NCBI RefSeq assembly: GCF_020541325.1
Contig: NZ_CP047399.1
Coordinates: 248,001 to 312,000, forward strand
Origin: Candidatus Vallotia laricis
GTDB taxonomy: Bacteria; Pseudomonadota; Gammaproteobacteria; Burkholderiales; Burkholderiaceae
DNA length: 64,000 bases
Direction: 5' to 3'
Of the stretch, positions 31,740 to 41,653 are shown one piece after another (within the stretch, counting starts at the first letter, position 1; each line of letters starts with the position of its first letter). Made by a program: the position numbers and the translations under genes. Under the pieces are notes generated by a model. The model worked only from the letters and a program-made list of their open reading frames with translations. It searched no databases and had not been told where the DNA came from.

Positions 31740-32018
31740 TTACGCCGCAACTGCAGTCTGCAGGTTTTTTATAGCGGCAGCTAAACGGCTCTTGTGGCGG
31801 GCAGCTTTGTTCTTGTGGATAATTTTTTTATCGGCGATAATATCTAGTGTTTTCGACGATTGCTGTAGCATTTCAACAGATCTTGCTTTGTCGCCAGAGT
31901 TAATCGCCTTGCGTACAACTTTTATTGCAGTGCGCATTTTAGAGCGTAGCGCAGAATTATGTGAGTTAGCTTTCGCAGCCTGACGGGCACGCTTTCGAGC
32001 TTGCGCGGAATTAGCCAT
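31740..32018 (-). CDS. rpsT: 30S ribosomal protein S20
   Basis: S20 binds 16S rRNA early in 30S assembly. The 92-residue product starts [21 protein letters not shown], has the helical, lysine-rich repeats typical of S20 ([35 protein letters not shown]) and normal length. AGGAT ten bases ahead of the ATG serves as Shine-Dalgarno. It is divergent from murJ, the usual Burkholderia arrangement. Confidence 0.97.
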   Translation of the reverse strand: MANSAQARKRARQAAKANSHNSALRSKMRTAIKVVRKAINSGDKARSVEMLQQSSKTLDIIADKKIIHKNKAARHKSRLAAAIKNLQTAVAA

Positions 32019-32345
32019 GACGGTTTTATCCTGTTTACAGCGAAACTTGAGTACAAAAAAGTGGGTTGACGGTGTGTTTAGCTAAACATATACCTAAATG
32101 ATATACAATTGTACCAATAAAATACATGATACACAATCAACTCTCCTATTGAACCTGTCGGATAAAACCTCTAGTTAGCTGGATTAGAAATGAATGGAGC
32201 GGCCCGCTAATTTAGCATTACCCCCCCGGACAGTAATAAAAGCCCGCAATAAAGCCTGTCTACTCAAGCTATCAAGCTATGAAACAGCTTCATAGCTTGA
32301 TAGCTTGTCGTCTTTATTAGAATAGGGTCCATATAACGTCGCCGC
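32019..32345. other. Divergent rpsT-murJ spacer with hairpin
   Basis: No gene. It holds a C7 run (32221-32227) and the long hairpin at 32265-32307. Promoters for both genes should lie here but no clear sigma-70 pair stands out. Confidence 0.5.
32265..32307. repeat. Perfect 19-bp hairpin just upstream of murJ
   Basis: Arms at 32265-32283 and 32289-32307 are exact reverse complements around ACAGC. Each arm itself contains an 8-base direct repeat (CAAGCTAT CAAGCTAT). It ends 38 bases before the murJ start, so it is either in the murJ leader or part of the promoter. Confidence 0.65.
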
Positions 32346-33902
32346 ATGAATTTACTCCGCACTCTTTGTACTGTTACTGGCTTTACCTTGCTTTCCAGGA
32401 TTACCGGACTGGCGCGTGAAGTATTGATTGCACGAACTTTTGGTGCTTGCTTATATACTGATGCCTTCAATGTTGCGTTCCGTATTCCGAATCTGCTGCG
32501 CCGGCTCTCTGCCGAGGGCGCGTTTTCACAGGCGTTTGTGCCGATTTTATCTGAGTTTAAGAGTCAGAATGGACATGACGCAACACGTACATTAGTTGAT
32601 GCGACTAGTATCGTATTAATTTGGGTTTTAGTAAGTCTTTCGACGCTAGGAATTTTCGGTTCCGGATTTGTTGTCTGGATAGTTGCATCAGGGTTACATA
32701 ACAATGATCAGGTATTCGTACTTGCGGTGACGATGACTCGAATTATGTTTCCGTATATCTTGCTGATTTCATTAACTGCGCTAGCGTCTAGCGTCTTAAA
32801 TACCTATCGAAATTTTTCGCTTCCAGCATTTTCTCCGGTCTTGCTAAATGTTAGTTTTATTTTTAGCGCATTAGTTGTTGCCCCACACTTAGATACCCCA
32901 ATCTACGCTCTCGCTTTCGCAGTATTAGCTGGCGGTGTTCTACAGCTACTTATGCAGCTCATAGGGCTGAAACGAGTCCAAATGATGCCGCGGATTAGAC
33001 TTAAACTTAATCTAGCGAGGGCGCTAGCTCATCCTGGGATCAAGCGAGTTTTATGGAAAATGATGCCAGCCAGTTTTGCGGTATCGGTTGCCCAGCTATC
33101 ACTAATTATCAATACTAATATTGCTTCGCACCTAGCGCCCGGCAGCGTATCGTGGTTATCTTATGCAGATCGACTAATGGAGTTCCCAACAGCGCTGCTA
33201 GGTGGTGCGCTCGGAACGATTTTACTACCTAGTCTATCTAAGGCACATGTAGAGGCAGATGGGGCTGAATATTCAGCCCTGCTCGACTGGGGTTTGCGGC
33301 TCACATTTTTACTAGCCGCACCTAGCGCAGTCGCTCTTTTTTTCTATGCTGAACCCCTAACGGCTACATTATTTAATTATGGACGGTTTTCTGGCCATGA
33401 TGTTGCGATGGTATCGCATACTCTAGCTGCTTATGGAGTAGGGCTGCTTGGCTTGATCCTTACTAAGATCTTAGCCCCCGGTTTTTATGCTAAACAGGAT
33501 ATCAAGACACCGGTAAAAATTGCATTAATAGTAATAGGTGTCACACAACTGTGTAATGTCGTATTCGTACCCTATCTTGCACATTCAGGTTTAGCCCTAA
33601 GCATCAGTATCGGTGCATGCGTCAATGCACTGCTTCTGTTTACGGGATTGCGTCAACGCTCTATCTACATCCCATCAGTTGGATGGGGCACATTTTTTGT
33701 ACAGTTAAGCGGAGCCTGCATCGCACTTGCTAGTGCGATGCGTTGGTTTACGCAGTTATTTGATTGGGTGGCACTTGGACGCTACTCAGGTATGCGCATT
33801 ACTATACTGATAATAACATTACTTATACTCTCCACACTATATTTTGTAATGTTGTTTTTAATGGGATTAAAGCATACAAACTTCTATCGCTATGCGAAAT
33901 AA
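32346..33902 (+). CDS. murJ: Lipid II flippase MurJ (MviN)
   Basis: MurJ flips lipid II across the inner membrane for peptidoglycan synthesis. The 518-residue protein has about 14 membrane segments and the family start MNLLRTLCTVTGFTLLSRITGLAREVLIARTFG, followed by FRIPNLLRRLSAEGAFSQAFVP, with the essential arginines kept. SYADRLMEFPTALLGGALGTILLPSLS in the seventh-helix region is also typical. Length is normal. The start ATG follows a 19-bp hairpin. Together with murB, lspA and ileS it shows that a cell wall is still made. Confidence 0.97.
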   Translation: MNLLRTLCTVTGFTLLSRITGLAREVLIARTFGACLYTDAFNVAFRIPNLLRRLSAEGAFSQAFVPILSEFKSQNGHDATRTLVDATSIVLIWVLVSLSTLGIFGSGFVVWIVASGLHNNDQVFVLAVTMTRIMFPYILLISLTALASSVLNTYRNFSLPAFSPVLLNVSFIFSALVVAPHLDTPIYALAFAVLAGGVLQLLMQLIGLKRVQMMPRIRLKLNLARALAHPGIKRVLWKMMPASFAVSVAQLSLIINTNIASHLAPGSVSWLSYADRLMEFPTALLGGALGTILLPSLSKAHVEADGAEYSALLDWGLRLTFLLAAPSAVALFFYAEPLTATLFNYGRFSGHDVAMVSHTLAAYGVGLLGLILTKILAPGFYAKQDIKTPVKIALIVIGVTQLCNVVFVPYLAHSGLALSISIGACVNALLLFTGLRQRSIYIPSVGWGTFFVQLSGACIALASAMRWFTQLFDWVALGRYSGMRITILIITLLILSTLYFVMLFLMGLKHTNFYRYAK

Positions 33903-34568
33903 CAAGTTTATTGCAGCCTCTCAATAATTGATGTTGATCGCATAGATTCTAAAATAGAAGAAATTTACCGATACTAAATATAGATTGTATATTCGGATAT
34001 CGATATGCTAGTGCTACGGCGGTATAATAATTGACACAGAGTAACAATATAGCAAAAAACTTGTGAGAGTAAATGCGATTTACTTTTAGAAATTTAGAGT
34101 TTCCAAGAATTCAAGCGACTTAGCATTTAGTTTTTTTGCTATGATTTCGTACTTAGAAATAAGTAGACAGCATAAAAATTAGTACATATCACTATGACTC
34201 TATTAGAGAGTATGATTTCTCGGAAAAATCAGAATGGTGTCAAGCTACAATAGCACTCATTTATCAGTTTTGGCAACTAAGTGAGAGCTAATTAGCTAAA
34301 ACCCTATAGCAAGATAGGGTTTTAGCTGTAATCGAGTATTCTTCTCATGGATCTCTTAAAAGACTTCGTGGATACCGCAGGTATCGTGCGATTATTATTT
34401 TACACGTACGTCACGTTGTACTTTAAATAGTGGTTAAGATTGACCGGGAACTGCCAAAACCAGGCAGTTATATGCGCATCATGCGGGACTTTGCCTCTGT
34501 GAGATTATATCAGATCCGCATGCCGTATTTTCCTCTCAAAAGAAATAATCATAGCTATTCTGGATTCA
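33903..34568. other. Gap between convergent murJ and adk
   Basis: AT-rich; no protein read on either strand. It contains the hairpin at 34294-34327. A plus-strand ORF from 34430 overlaps adk and is a shadow. Confidence 0.6.
34294..34327. repeat. Perfect 14-bp hairpin between murJ and adk
   Basis: AGCTAAAACCCTAT (34294-34307) pairs exactly with 34314-34327 around AGCAAG. The A4/T4 inside the arms gives it terminator character for transcripts from either side, but it is almost 400 bases past murJ and 240 past adk. Confidence 0.55.
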
Positions 34569-35264
34569 TTATTTGTCAGATTGCGATTCTCTCTGTATTG
34601 ATAATTGCAGGACGTCAAACACGCTTTTTCGGATTTCGTCAACGGTACCAAGTCCGGAGACTTTCCGGTACTCCGGAGGATTTAATCCATTTTCCTTGCC
34701 GCGATGTGCCCATTGCATATAGTAATTGATTAATGGATATGTCTGAATAAGGTAGACATCTAAACGCTTTCGGACCGTTTCTTCCGTATCATCGTTACGT
34801 TGAATAAGGGGTTCACCAGTTATGTCATCTATCCAGTCAAACTTTGGTGGGTTAAATTTAATATGATATGTGCGTCCAGATGCTGGGTGTGTGCGGCGAC
34901 CACTCATACGCTTAATTATTTCGTCGAATGGTACATCAATTTCTAGAACGTAATCGATTGCTATGTTGGCCTGTTTCATTGCATCAGCCTGCGGGATAGT
35001 ACGCGGAAAACCATCGAATAGGTAACCATGCGTACAATCTGCTTTTTGTAGCCGCTCCTTAACGAGTTCAATAGTTAGCGTATCTGGAACAAGCTCGCCC
35101 GCATCCATACAGCGCTTAGCCTTAATGCCAAGCGCTGTTCCCGATTTTACAGCTTCTCGAAGCATGTCTCCGGTTGAGATTTTTGGTACTAAAAGCTTGT
35201 TTTTGATAAAGTTTGCTTGGGTACCCTTACCTGCCCCGGGAGCGCCTAATAGGATTAAACGCAC
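34569..35264 (-). CDS. adk: Adenylate kinase
   Basis: Adk interconverts ATP+AMP and 2 ADP. The 231-residue protein has the P-loop [10 protein letters not shown] (about residues 7-16), [26 protein letters not shown] and the long-form [25 protein letters not shown], followed by [13 protein letters not shown]. The GTG start at 35264 is preferred because homology starts there (VRLILLG) and GGAG lies nine bases upstream. In Burkholderia kdsB follows directly upstream, and here its remains do. Confidence 0.96.
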   Translation of the reverse strand: MRLILLGAPGAGKGTQANFIKNKLLVPKISTGDMLREAVKSGTALGIKAKRCMDAGELVPDTLTIELVKERLQKADCTHGYLFDGFPRTIPQADAMKQANIAIDYVLEIDVPFDEIIKRMSGRRTHPASGRTYHIKFNPPKFDWIDDITGEPLIQRNDDTEETVRKRLDVYLIQTYPLINYYMQWAHRGKENGLNPPEYRKVSGLGTVDEIRKSVFDVLQLSIQRESQSDK

Positions 35265-35469
35265 AATTATTATCTCCAAAATTGTTTATAAATCTGCGGG
35301 CGACTTATGAGTGTTGAACGCTAATCAAATGGCTATGATTTAATATACGCTTTAGATAGTTTATCGCTCATATAAATATAGATATTTCGCGTATCGCAAC
35401 TCTTGCCTACGGAATACTACCAAAGCGCATAGCATAAAGCCTTTAATTATTCTGCGTGTCTTGCAGTTC

Positions 35470-36284
35470 TTAACTCAGGTCAATCATTGCACGAACTTAC
35501 TCTAACTCTGCCAGCATGTCGATCCGGGCGGGAATGCTGGTGATGTAAGCCACACTGCGATCTGTTCTCTACGCTATCGCCTCTAGTTGTTCAAGAGTTT
35601 TAGTAATCTCGATAGAGTAATTCCTGCGTAAGCTAGAGGTAGCGGAGCAAGAAACAAGCGCGATATGTATATAATCCGATATGGCGGTATACTACCGTAG
35701 TAATTAATGCAGCCTGTGTAACATTAACTACATTTGAAGAGTCAGATTTTTATCTCCATTGATACTTATACGCGTCGGGAGATCATGAGATTACCGCACG
35801 AGAAAAATATAGTGCGATATACCAAGGGTATTAAGAACTACCTTTACAATATTAGGATTAAGAGCTTTTGCTAGCCCAGTAATGGGATGATCAGCGGTAG
35901 AGGCTGTACAATTTTCTATTTAGCAGCTAAGTGAACAGCAACGTCTGTGACTAGGCACGGTCGTTTAGCGGTTTTTCACCTTGCAGATTAACTGCTAGCG
36001 TGTCATAAAATAATCTACGGGCTTTAACTACTTCAGCTAGTCAATATCTGTCCCAGTAGGTTCTTAGTTCGTGTCAGTAGTCCCCTAATACCATAGCCTC
36101 GGTAGGTATCTAGTACCACTTCAAGTATCGGTAGCAATTAATTAATACACGGCTTTCGCCCGAGGAACAAAAGCACTTAGCTACTATATCCTTGTAGGCT
36201 AGGTCAGCTGAGATACTTGAGCGACAGACGAGTAGATGCAAGACGAGCTGCAATGATGCCAATAAACGAAACTCCAGTGTACAT
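35470..36284 (-). pseudogene. kdsB: CMP-Kdo synthetase KdsB, pseudogene
   Basis: KdsB activates Kdo with CTP for attachment to lipid A. The start is readable at 36284 (SFIGIIAARLASTRLSLK, for the usual FIAVVPARLASTRLPNKP). Further pieces in changing frames match the family in order: VLDTYRGYGIRGLLTRT, AVNLQGEKPLNDR (relatives VVNVQGDEPLIDP), HPITGLAKALNPNIVKVVLNT, VYRHIGLYTYRACFLL, ITKTLEQLEAIA and a C-terminal VRAMI. Many frameshifts and stops interrupt it, and the LPNKPLA nucleotide loop is destroyed. It lies exactly where Burkholderia has kdsB, between adk and the Trm112 gene. Confidence 0.9.
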
Positions 36285-36288
36285 TGGA

Positions 36289-36483
36289 TTAATCGCTCTC
36301 TAGATAGACCAGAGCATCCTTCACCAGATGACGCGCCTCATCAATTAGCATTACTGGAATACCATCTCGGATTGGATATGCGAGTTTATCAGCATGACAA
36401 ATTAGTTCCTGCGTGCTGCGCTCATGCAGTAAAGGTCCCTTGCATATTGGGCAGACAAGGATTTCAATCATGCGAGTATCCAC
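36289..36483 (-). CDS. Trm112 family protein (YcaR-like)
   Basis: A 64-residue protein with the family core [41 protein letters not shown]. The single CPIC pair is zinc-ribbon-like, as in bacterial YcaR/Trm112 proteins, which are small partners of unknown exact role; eukaryotic Trm112 activates methyltransferases. GTG 36483 ([12 protein letters not shown]) aligns with the usual MDARLLEILVCP; ATG 36471 is an alternative. It is intact although both flanking genes, kdsB and lpxK, are wrecks, and its start overlaps the lpxK end. Confidence 0.88.
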   Translation of the reverse strand: MDTRMIEILVCPICKGPLLHERSTQELICHADKLAYPIRDGIPVMLIDEARHLVKDALVYLESD

Positions 36484-37432
36484 AAAGTTTCTCCGCAACG
36501 AGCGTAATTAAACAAGGATCAAGTATGGCGTAAACAGGTACCGCCCACAGACGTAGGTCACGCCAAAATACACATTTTACCGCATCCTTTCAGTAATAAG
36601 GATTGCATCGGCTATATCAGTAACGAAAGGATTTTCATCGAAAGTATAATAGTCAGGTAGTGCGTATGTTTCAGGCGCAGAGCCGTTTGCGCGTAGTGTT
36701 TCGAAAAAACGGCTCTGGCGTGCCGATGCCAGCAGCAGCGAGTGCACGCAGACCAGAAAACTGGGCTAGCGGTCGGCGTAGATACGGATTATCCGGATGC
36801 CATTCATCGGCAGGCTGCACAGCCATCGTGAAAATCAATAACAATGATGGTAACAATGGTTATGATAGCAAACTATGGTGACTAAAATTGTTAATCAGCA
36901 TTGCGTCTCGGAGACGACTTAGCGGTTCTCACAAAGAACTGACTGGCAATAGAAACCCATTACACCTCCCCTAGTCAGTAGCAAAACCAGTAGTTCGATA
37001 TCGCGCGCTAGACGATAGTGCTGTAGGCTATCGCCCCTGACGATTACGTTACCTCGCGCGATGGGCCCGCAGAAGCGGGCGAGCCGCTGCAACACAATCT
37101 GGGGAACCCAACAACACGGGTACACCTGTGCGGCGGGCAATCATGGCGACTCATCACCCCGTTAACGCAGGTGCCGACGTAGGGTTAACCTCGGTGTGCT
37201 GTATAATATGTGCTCCATAACTTTGCGACACTACGCTAGGCGTGAAAATTGCATCTTGCAATGCATCAATAGATGCGATAACTGTTGGTGTTTTGCCAGT
37301 TCTACCGACAGCACGTTTCTTACCACTGCGATTGGTACACTGATGTGATGTATGTATAAGCCAGCACAGTTCTTCACTGCTAGTGAATAGCCTGGAAAAG
37401 GACCACAGTATTATAGTAATAATACTGTGCAA
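36464..37432 (-). pseudogene. lpxK: Tetraacyldisaccharide 4'-kinase LpxK, pseudogene
   Basis: LpxK phosphorylates the lipid A precursor at the 4' position. Readable pieces in order: the P-loop region [17 protein letters not shown] (about 37270-37320, relatives [17 protein letters not shown]), [10 protein letters not shown], a DSLQHYRLARDIELLV segment (about 37000-37050; relatives DDGLQHYRLAR), [26 protein letters not shown] (about 36700-36790), [15 protein letters not shown] (about 36590-36640) and the end [14 protein letters not shown] running into the Trm112 start. At least four frame changes and several stops separate them. The P-loop GGTGKT now reads GRTGKT. Confidence 0.92.
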
Positions 37433-37795
37433 TAATGCAAGTATGGTACGTGCGAAGATAGGTTATAAAGGCATTAGGTAATAGCAAGCCTTAACTCTTA
37501 AAATAGCGTTAAAAATGTATCGAAGCCAAAATAGATCTTGATATATTATTTCTATTTACGTGGATGACGTATAGTAGGCTATAAGTTACCTCTAAATTGA
37601 TCTGTAAGGGAACGTTTGTAGTAACTTGCCCCCCCCGGGGGGGGGATAGAATGCAAAGTTTAGCGCGGGTAAATGTTTAATGCGTCGGTGTCGACACAAA
37701 TGTCGGGTGTAACACGAAGACCGAGTATTGGCATAGCGCGCGTGATATATAGCCGCCCCACCGCATCAGTGTGGCGGGGACACCTCATTATTCTC
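37433..37795. other. Divergent gap upstream of xseA with C8G9 tract
   Basis: No gene. ExbB/ExbD genes that Burkholderia (from memory) has near here are absent. The stretch carries a C8G9 block (37629-37645). The xseA frame is open back to an ATG at 37673 but family homology starts only at 37796. Confidence 0.5.
37629..37645. repeat. C8G9 homopolymer palindrome
   Basis: Eight C followed by nine G, a self-complementary GC block in an AT-rich spacer 151 bases before the xseA start. It could fold tightly, adopt an unusual DNA form, or vary in length. Confidence 0.7.
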
Positions 37796-39190
37796 ATGAC
37801 GGTAAAACCTTCCTCTGCAATTCCTGTTGTTAATCCTGACGTGGTGATGCCTGTGTCTGATTTGAATCAGGCTATTGGCACCTTACTTGGACGTACATTT
37901 TCGCTCGTCTGGATTTCCGGTGAAGTCTCGAATTTTACGCGGGCAGTTAGTGGTCATTGGTATTTCTCCATCAAAGACGATTATGCACAGATTCGTTGTG
38001 TAATGTTCCGCGGTCGCGCTCAGTATGTACAGCCTATACCGCGTGAAGGCGACCGAATCGAGGTTCGTGCTACAGTCGCGATCTACGAGCCACGCGGAGA
38101 GTTGCAACTCAACGTGGAGTCGGTTAGGCACACTGGGCAAGGCCGTCTGTATGAAGCGTTTCTAAAACTGAAGACTCAGCTTGAGACGGAGGGTCTATTC
38201 ACCGCTAGCCGAAAACGCGCATTGCCGGCGCACCCGCGCGCTATTGGTATTATTACATCGCCACAAGCAGCATCGCTGCGGGATGTATTAATCACGCTCG
38301 CACGACGTGCGCCGCATGTTTCGATTATCGTCTACCCGACGCAAGTACAAGGCACCGAAGCGGCTTCCCGTGTTGCGTCAGTAATTAACATAGCTAACCG
38401 CCGCGCTGAAGTTGATGTGCTGATCTTGTGCCGCGGTGGTGGTTCTATTGAAGACTTATGGGCTTTCAATGACGAATTACTCGCAAGGGCAATTGCCTCG
38501 AGCACACTACCGATCGTATCTGGTGTCGGGCATGAAACTGATTTCACGATTGCAGACTTCACAGCTGATATCCGCGCACCAACACCAACAGCTGCAGCAG
38601 AACTAGTTAGCGCTCATCGTACCGTGCTATTACACGAGTTAATCAATTGCCGCGAGGCTTTAGGCAGCGGGTTCTGGCGAATGATGGAGCGTCGTGCTCA
38701 ATACTTAGACTCAATTTCGTGCCGCCTTGTCAGCCCTTCCGAGCAGATTGCTATACAGTTTCGACACTTACGGCAGGTTTCACTGCGGCTATGTTTGGCC
38801 GGCGCGCAGCCGGCGCGAGATGCGCGAGCGCGTCTGACCATGGTTCTATTACGCTGGCAATTCAGGCGGCCAGATATAGATCGGGCAGCTGAACGCATAC
38901 ATCGGCTCCGACATAGCTTATTCATTGCATTCTACAGGCAGAATGAGCACCGAAATTTGCAAGTATATGAATTATCAACCCGTATCGAGTTACTTAGCCC
39001 GAGACGTACGCTGGACCGTGGCTATGCTGCGTTAATCGACCTACACAGCGGCAAAGCGGTGTATACACCGGATGCGCTCAAAGCAGGTCAACGAATCACA
39101 GTACATCTTGCGCAGGGCAGTGTAGATCTTAGTATTATGCACATACAGCTTCGTCTAAATGATGAATTTTATATCAGATCGGAGAAGTAG
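37796..39190 (+). CDS. xseA: Exodeoxyribonuclease VII large subunit
   Basis: XseA with XseB degrades single-stranded DNA to oligonucleotides. The product (464 residues) has the N-terminal OB fold (LVWISGEVSNFTRAVSGHWYFSIKD), the linker with GRLYEAFLKLKTQLETEGLF, the catalytic core with CRGGGSIEDLWAFNDE and GVGHETDFTIADF, a long basic coiled-coil stretch, and the C-terminal LDRGYAAL repeat region. ATG 37796 (MTVKPSSAIP) starts close to homology. An upstream ATG at 37673 would add 41 residues without family support. XseB is not in the window. Confidence 0.94.
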   Translation: MTVKPSSAIPVVNPDVVMPVSDLNQAIGTLLGRTFSLVWISGEVSNFTRAVSGHWYFSIKDDYAQIRCVMFRGRAQYVQPIPREGDRIEVRATVAIYEPRGELQLNVESVRHTGQGRLYEAFLKLKTQLETEGLFTASRKRALPAHPRAIGIITSPQAASLRDVLITLARRAPHVSIIVYPTQVQGTEAASRVASVINIANRRAEVDVLILCRGGGSIEDLWAFNDELLARAIASSTLPIVSGVGHETDFTIADFTADIRAPTPTAAAELVSAHRTVLLHELINCREALGSGFWRMMERRAQYLDSISCRLVSPSEQIAIQFRHLRQVSLRLCLAGAQPARDARARLTMVLLRWQFRRPDIDRAAERIHRLRHSLFIAFYRQNEHRNLQVYELSTRIELLSPRRTLDRGYAALIDLHSGKAVYTPDALKAGQRITVHLAQGSVDLSIMHIQLRLNDEFYIRSEK

Positions 39191-39417
39191 CCGGCAATTC
39201 TTCCTGGAAGCCAGCAGATATCATGCGAGTATACAAGGTATATATCGACATCAAAATTAATATTTTTTACCGAAAGCTTTCATTCATATAAAAACAAAAA
39301 AATTAATACTACGCATAAAAAGAGAGCAGTTTAAGAGACTATTCGAGCTTACATAAAATCGAATGATTGGTGGCATGCATCTCCGGTTTCCAACCCGTTA
39401 TAAAGAGAGTTTGAACT

Positions 39418-40002
39418 ATGACACAACATACGCTCCCCCCCCTGCCATTCTCGAAGAATGCGCTAGCTCCGCATATCTCGGAAGAGACCGTAGAATTTCA
39501 CTACGGCAAACACCATCAGGCCTATATAACAAATCTTAATAACCTGATCCCGGGTACGGAGTTTGAAAATCTGTCGGTAGAAGAGATTGTCCAGAAATCA
39601 ACGGGCAGTATTTTCAATAACGCAGCGCAAGTTTGGAACCATACATTCTTTTGGAATAGCCTTTCGCCGCATGGTGGAGGTGCGCCTACCGGAAAGCTAG
39701 GAAAAGCGATTAATGCGCAGTGGGATTCATACGACGCATTCAAAAAAGCTTTTACAAAAATAGCAATTGGTACATTTGGATCTGGCTGGACTTGGCTTAT
39801 AAAAAAGCCCGATTGCTCACTAGATATTATCTCAACAAGTAATGCAGCAACGCCGCTAACGGATAGTGTAATACCGTTACTAACACTAGACGTATGGGAG
39901 CACGCGTACTACATCGACTATCGTAATAATCGTCCTCAATTTGTCGAGATGTTCTGGGAAGTTATAAACTGGAATTTTGCTACTAAGAACTTTGGCGTGT
40001 GA
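39418..40002 (+). CDS. sodB: Superoxide dismutase, iron type
   Basis: SodB converts superoxide to oxygen and peroxide in the cytoplasm. The 194-residue protein keeps all four metal ligands: His in [11 protein letters not shown], His in [11 protein letters not shown], and Asp and His in [23 protein letters not shown] and the FGSGWTWL segment favour iron over manganese. AAGAGAG about nine bases ahead of ATG 39418 is the likely ribosome-binding site. Codons 7-9 contain a C8 run (39435-39442). It follows xseA on the same strand by 227 bases. Confidence 0.96.
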   Translation: MTQHTLPPLPFSKNALAPHISEETVEFHYGKHHQAYITNLNNLIPGTEFENLSVEEIVQKSTGSIFNNAAQVWNHTFFWNSLSPHGGGAPTGKLGKAINAQWDSYDAFKKAFTKIAIGTFGSGWTWLIKKPDCSLDIISTSNAATPLTDSVIPLLTLDVWEHAYYIDYRNNRPQFVEMFWEVINWNFATKNFGV

Positions 40003-41653
40003 TGCTTTTGCGTAATGGTATTGCTTATATCCTTATAACGTGTTGCTCTTGTGCGAGTGACGTACTATATTATCCAGATAACATCGGCGTATAAAACCGT
40101 TAAGTTCTCAGACATATGCTCTCAATTATAGTGACATAAAACGTCTTCCCCGTAACAGAGTACTCATATTTACAACTAGAAATTATCTGTTACGGGGCAG
40201 CATAAACTAAGCCTATGGCTATTACAGTGGCGTGGCTTTATGATCTTTTATCACATGAGTGGATACAATATTTTAATTACGAGTAAGGTAGTATACCGAA
40301 AAGTAAAGTATATGGGCGATAGATAATGATGTCCGTTACTTTTGATCTAAATACTCTAAAAACAATAAATCGCGTTCTCGTTAAAGACTAATAATATGCC
40401 TCTGTTTAAAATAAGCGACTTATAAAACCAAATCTTTTCTTATGATTTTCTATCTTTGATAAAATAACTGCGTTGAGTAAGTGGATGCCGATTTTCAACG
40501 AAACCATTAGAGATTAGATTAAAGCGCTTCGGTTAAAGACTGCTATAGGTTGAAGCAGCGTAGATGGCAACTAAATGTAAGCTAAATAAAGGGGGGGGGC
40601 TGTATGAGGTAGATAGAGTACAGGAGTGTACTGGAATAAATAGTCAAACTCGCATAATTGGGTATGTGTATGCTACGCAAGTCGTCAAGTGCGATAACCT
40701 AACTTTTAATGCCACTACAATAGCTATGTGCTCTCGTTTTTATCGTTTACAGAAATAAAATCATTAAATTTAAATCGGATTAGGATGTAAGAATCTTAGG
40801 TACGTCTCTCTGGGAGACAAGTTTTCAAATCGGTGGATGAGCTTTATAAGACTTTTGGGATAGAGGATTGTACAAAATCGATGATAGCGAATAAGATATC
40901 TCTAGAGAGAGATAATTAATTTATTCATTTTATTCCCATTAAATATTTATCAACTAATCACTTTTTTAAAAGTTTATGAGCATGTACATTGTATTTATTT
41001 AAGTGGTTTATTGAACAGTATTACTGACTTAGACGAGGTGTGATAACAACATTTTCTAATACCAGAATATTTCTTCTTGCACCTAGAGAAATAATAAGAC
41101 ATCAGTTAATCTGATGAATACGCGTTTTAATCACAACAACAAACAATAACTGGCGGAGACATGCCGCAAGGCAGTGCTAGAGGCGGATAGGGGAAAAGCA
41201 CCTGCTCGTGCAGAGTTGAGGCGCGATATTAATATACCAGATAAACAATAAACGTATATACATTTCTGCCCTAATACTAGCCTGAGGGACTTGTGGCGGA
41301 ATTGGCACTATATACCAGTAACTTATATTAATCAGTAATTAACAGAAATATTTTGACTTCCTCATCATACTGCTCGTCTGGTAATGCCCGGTACCGGCAA
41401 TTTATATCGCTGATGATACATAAATATCTATCGCTATATTAGAAATAGCAGAATACCATCGCATGGTACGAATACTAGCTTTATATCTTATATAGGATTA
41501 AGGTCGCGAGCATATTGAGATATCGATCTAATATGGAACTTAATCAGCAAGTCCCCAGCGAGAGCGACTGCGAGTCGCATTGGCAGTCGACGTGGGAATA
41601 AAGTACGTTATACGTAGTACATTTTTAGTCCGTTTCTACTATAAGAGTTGAAT
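40003..41653. other. Long gap (1.65 kb) without a gene
   Basis: No family could be read. It contains the hairpin at 40148-40197, a G9 run (40591-40599) inside a 64-codon ORF of no recognisable family, and a patch at 41289-41308 that resembles the start of a tRNA-Leu but has no matching 3' half. Confidence 0.55.
40148..40197. terminator. Hairpin downstream of sodB (12-bp stem)
   Basis: CCCCGTAACAGA (40148-40159) pairs exactly with TCTGTTACGGGG (40186-40197) across a 26-base loop. It begins 146 bases after the sodB stop and has no U-tract. Terminator role is plausible. Confidence 0.45.

Noticed and set aside
40564-40758. 64-codon ORF after sodB
   Set aside because: Contains a G9 run, has no ribosome-binding site and resembles no family; probably chance.
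41289-41308. tRNA-Leu-like start (GACTTGTGGCGGAATTGGCA)
   Set aside because: No anticodon arm, T arm or matching acceptor strand follows in the next 300 bases; at best a tiny relic.
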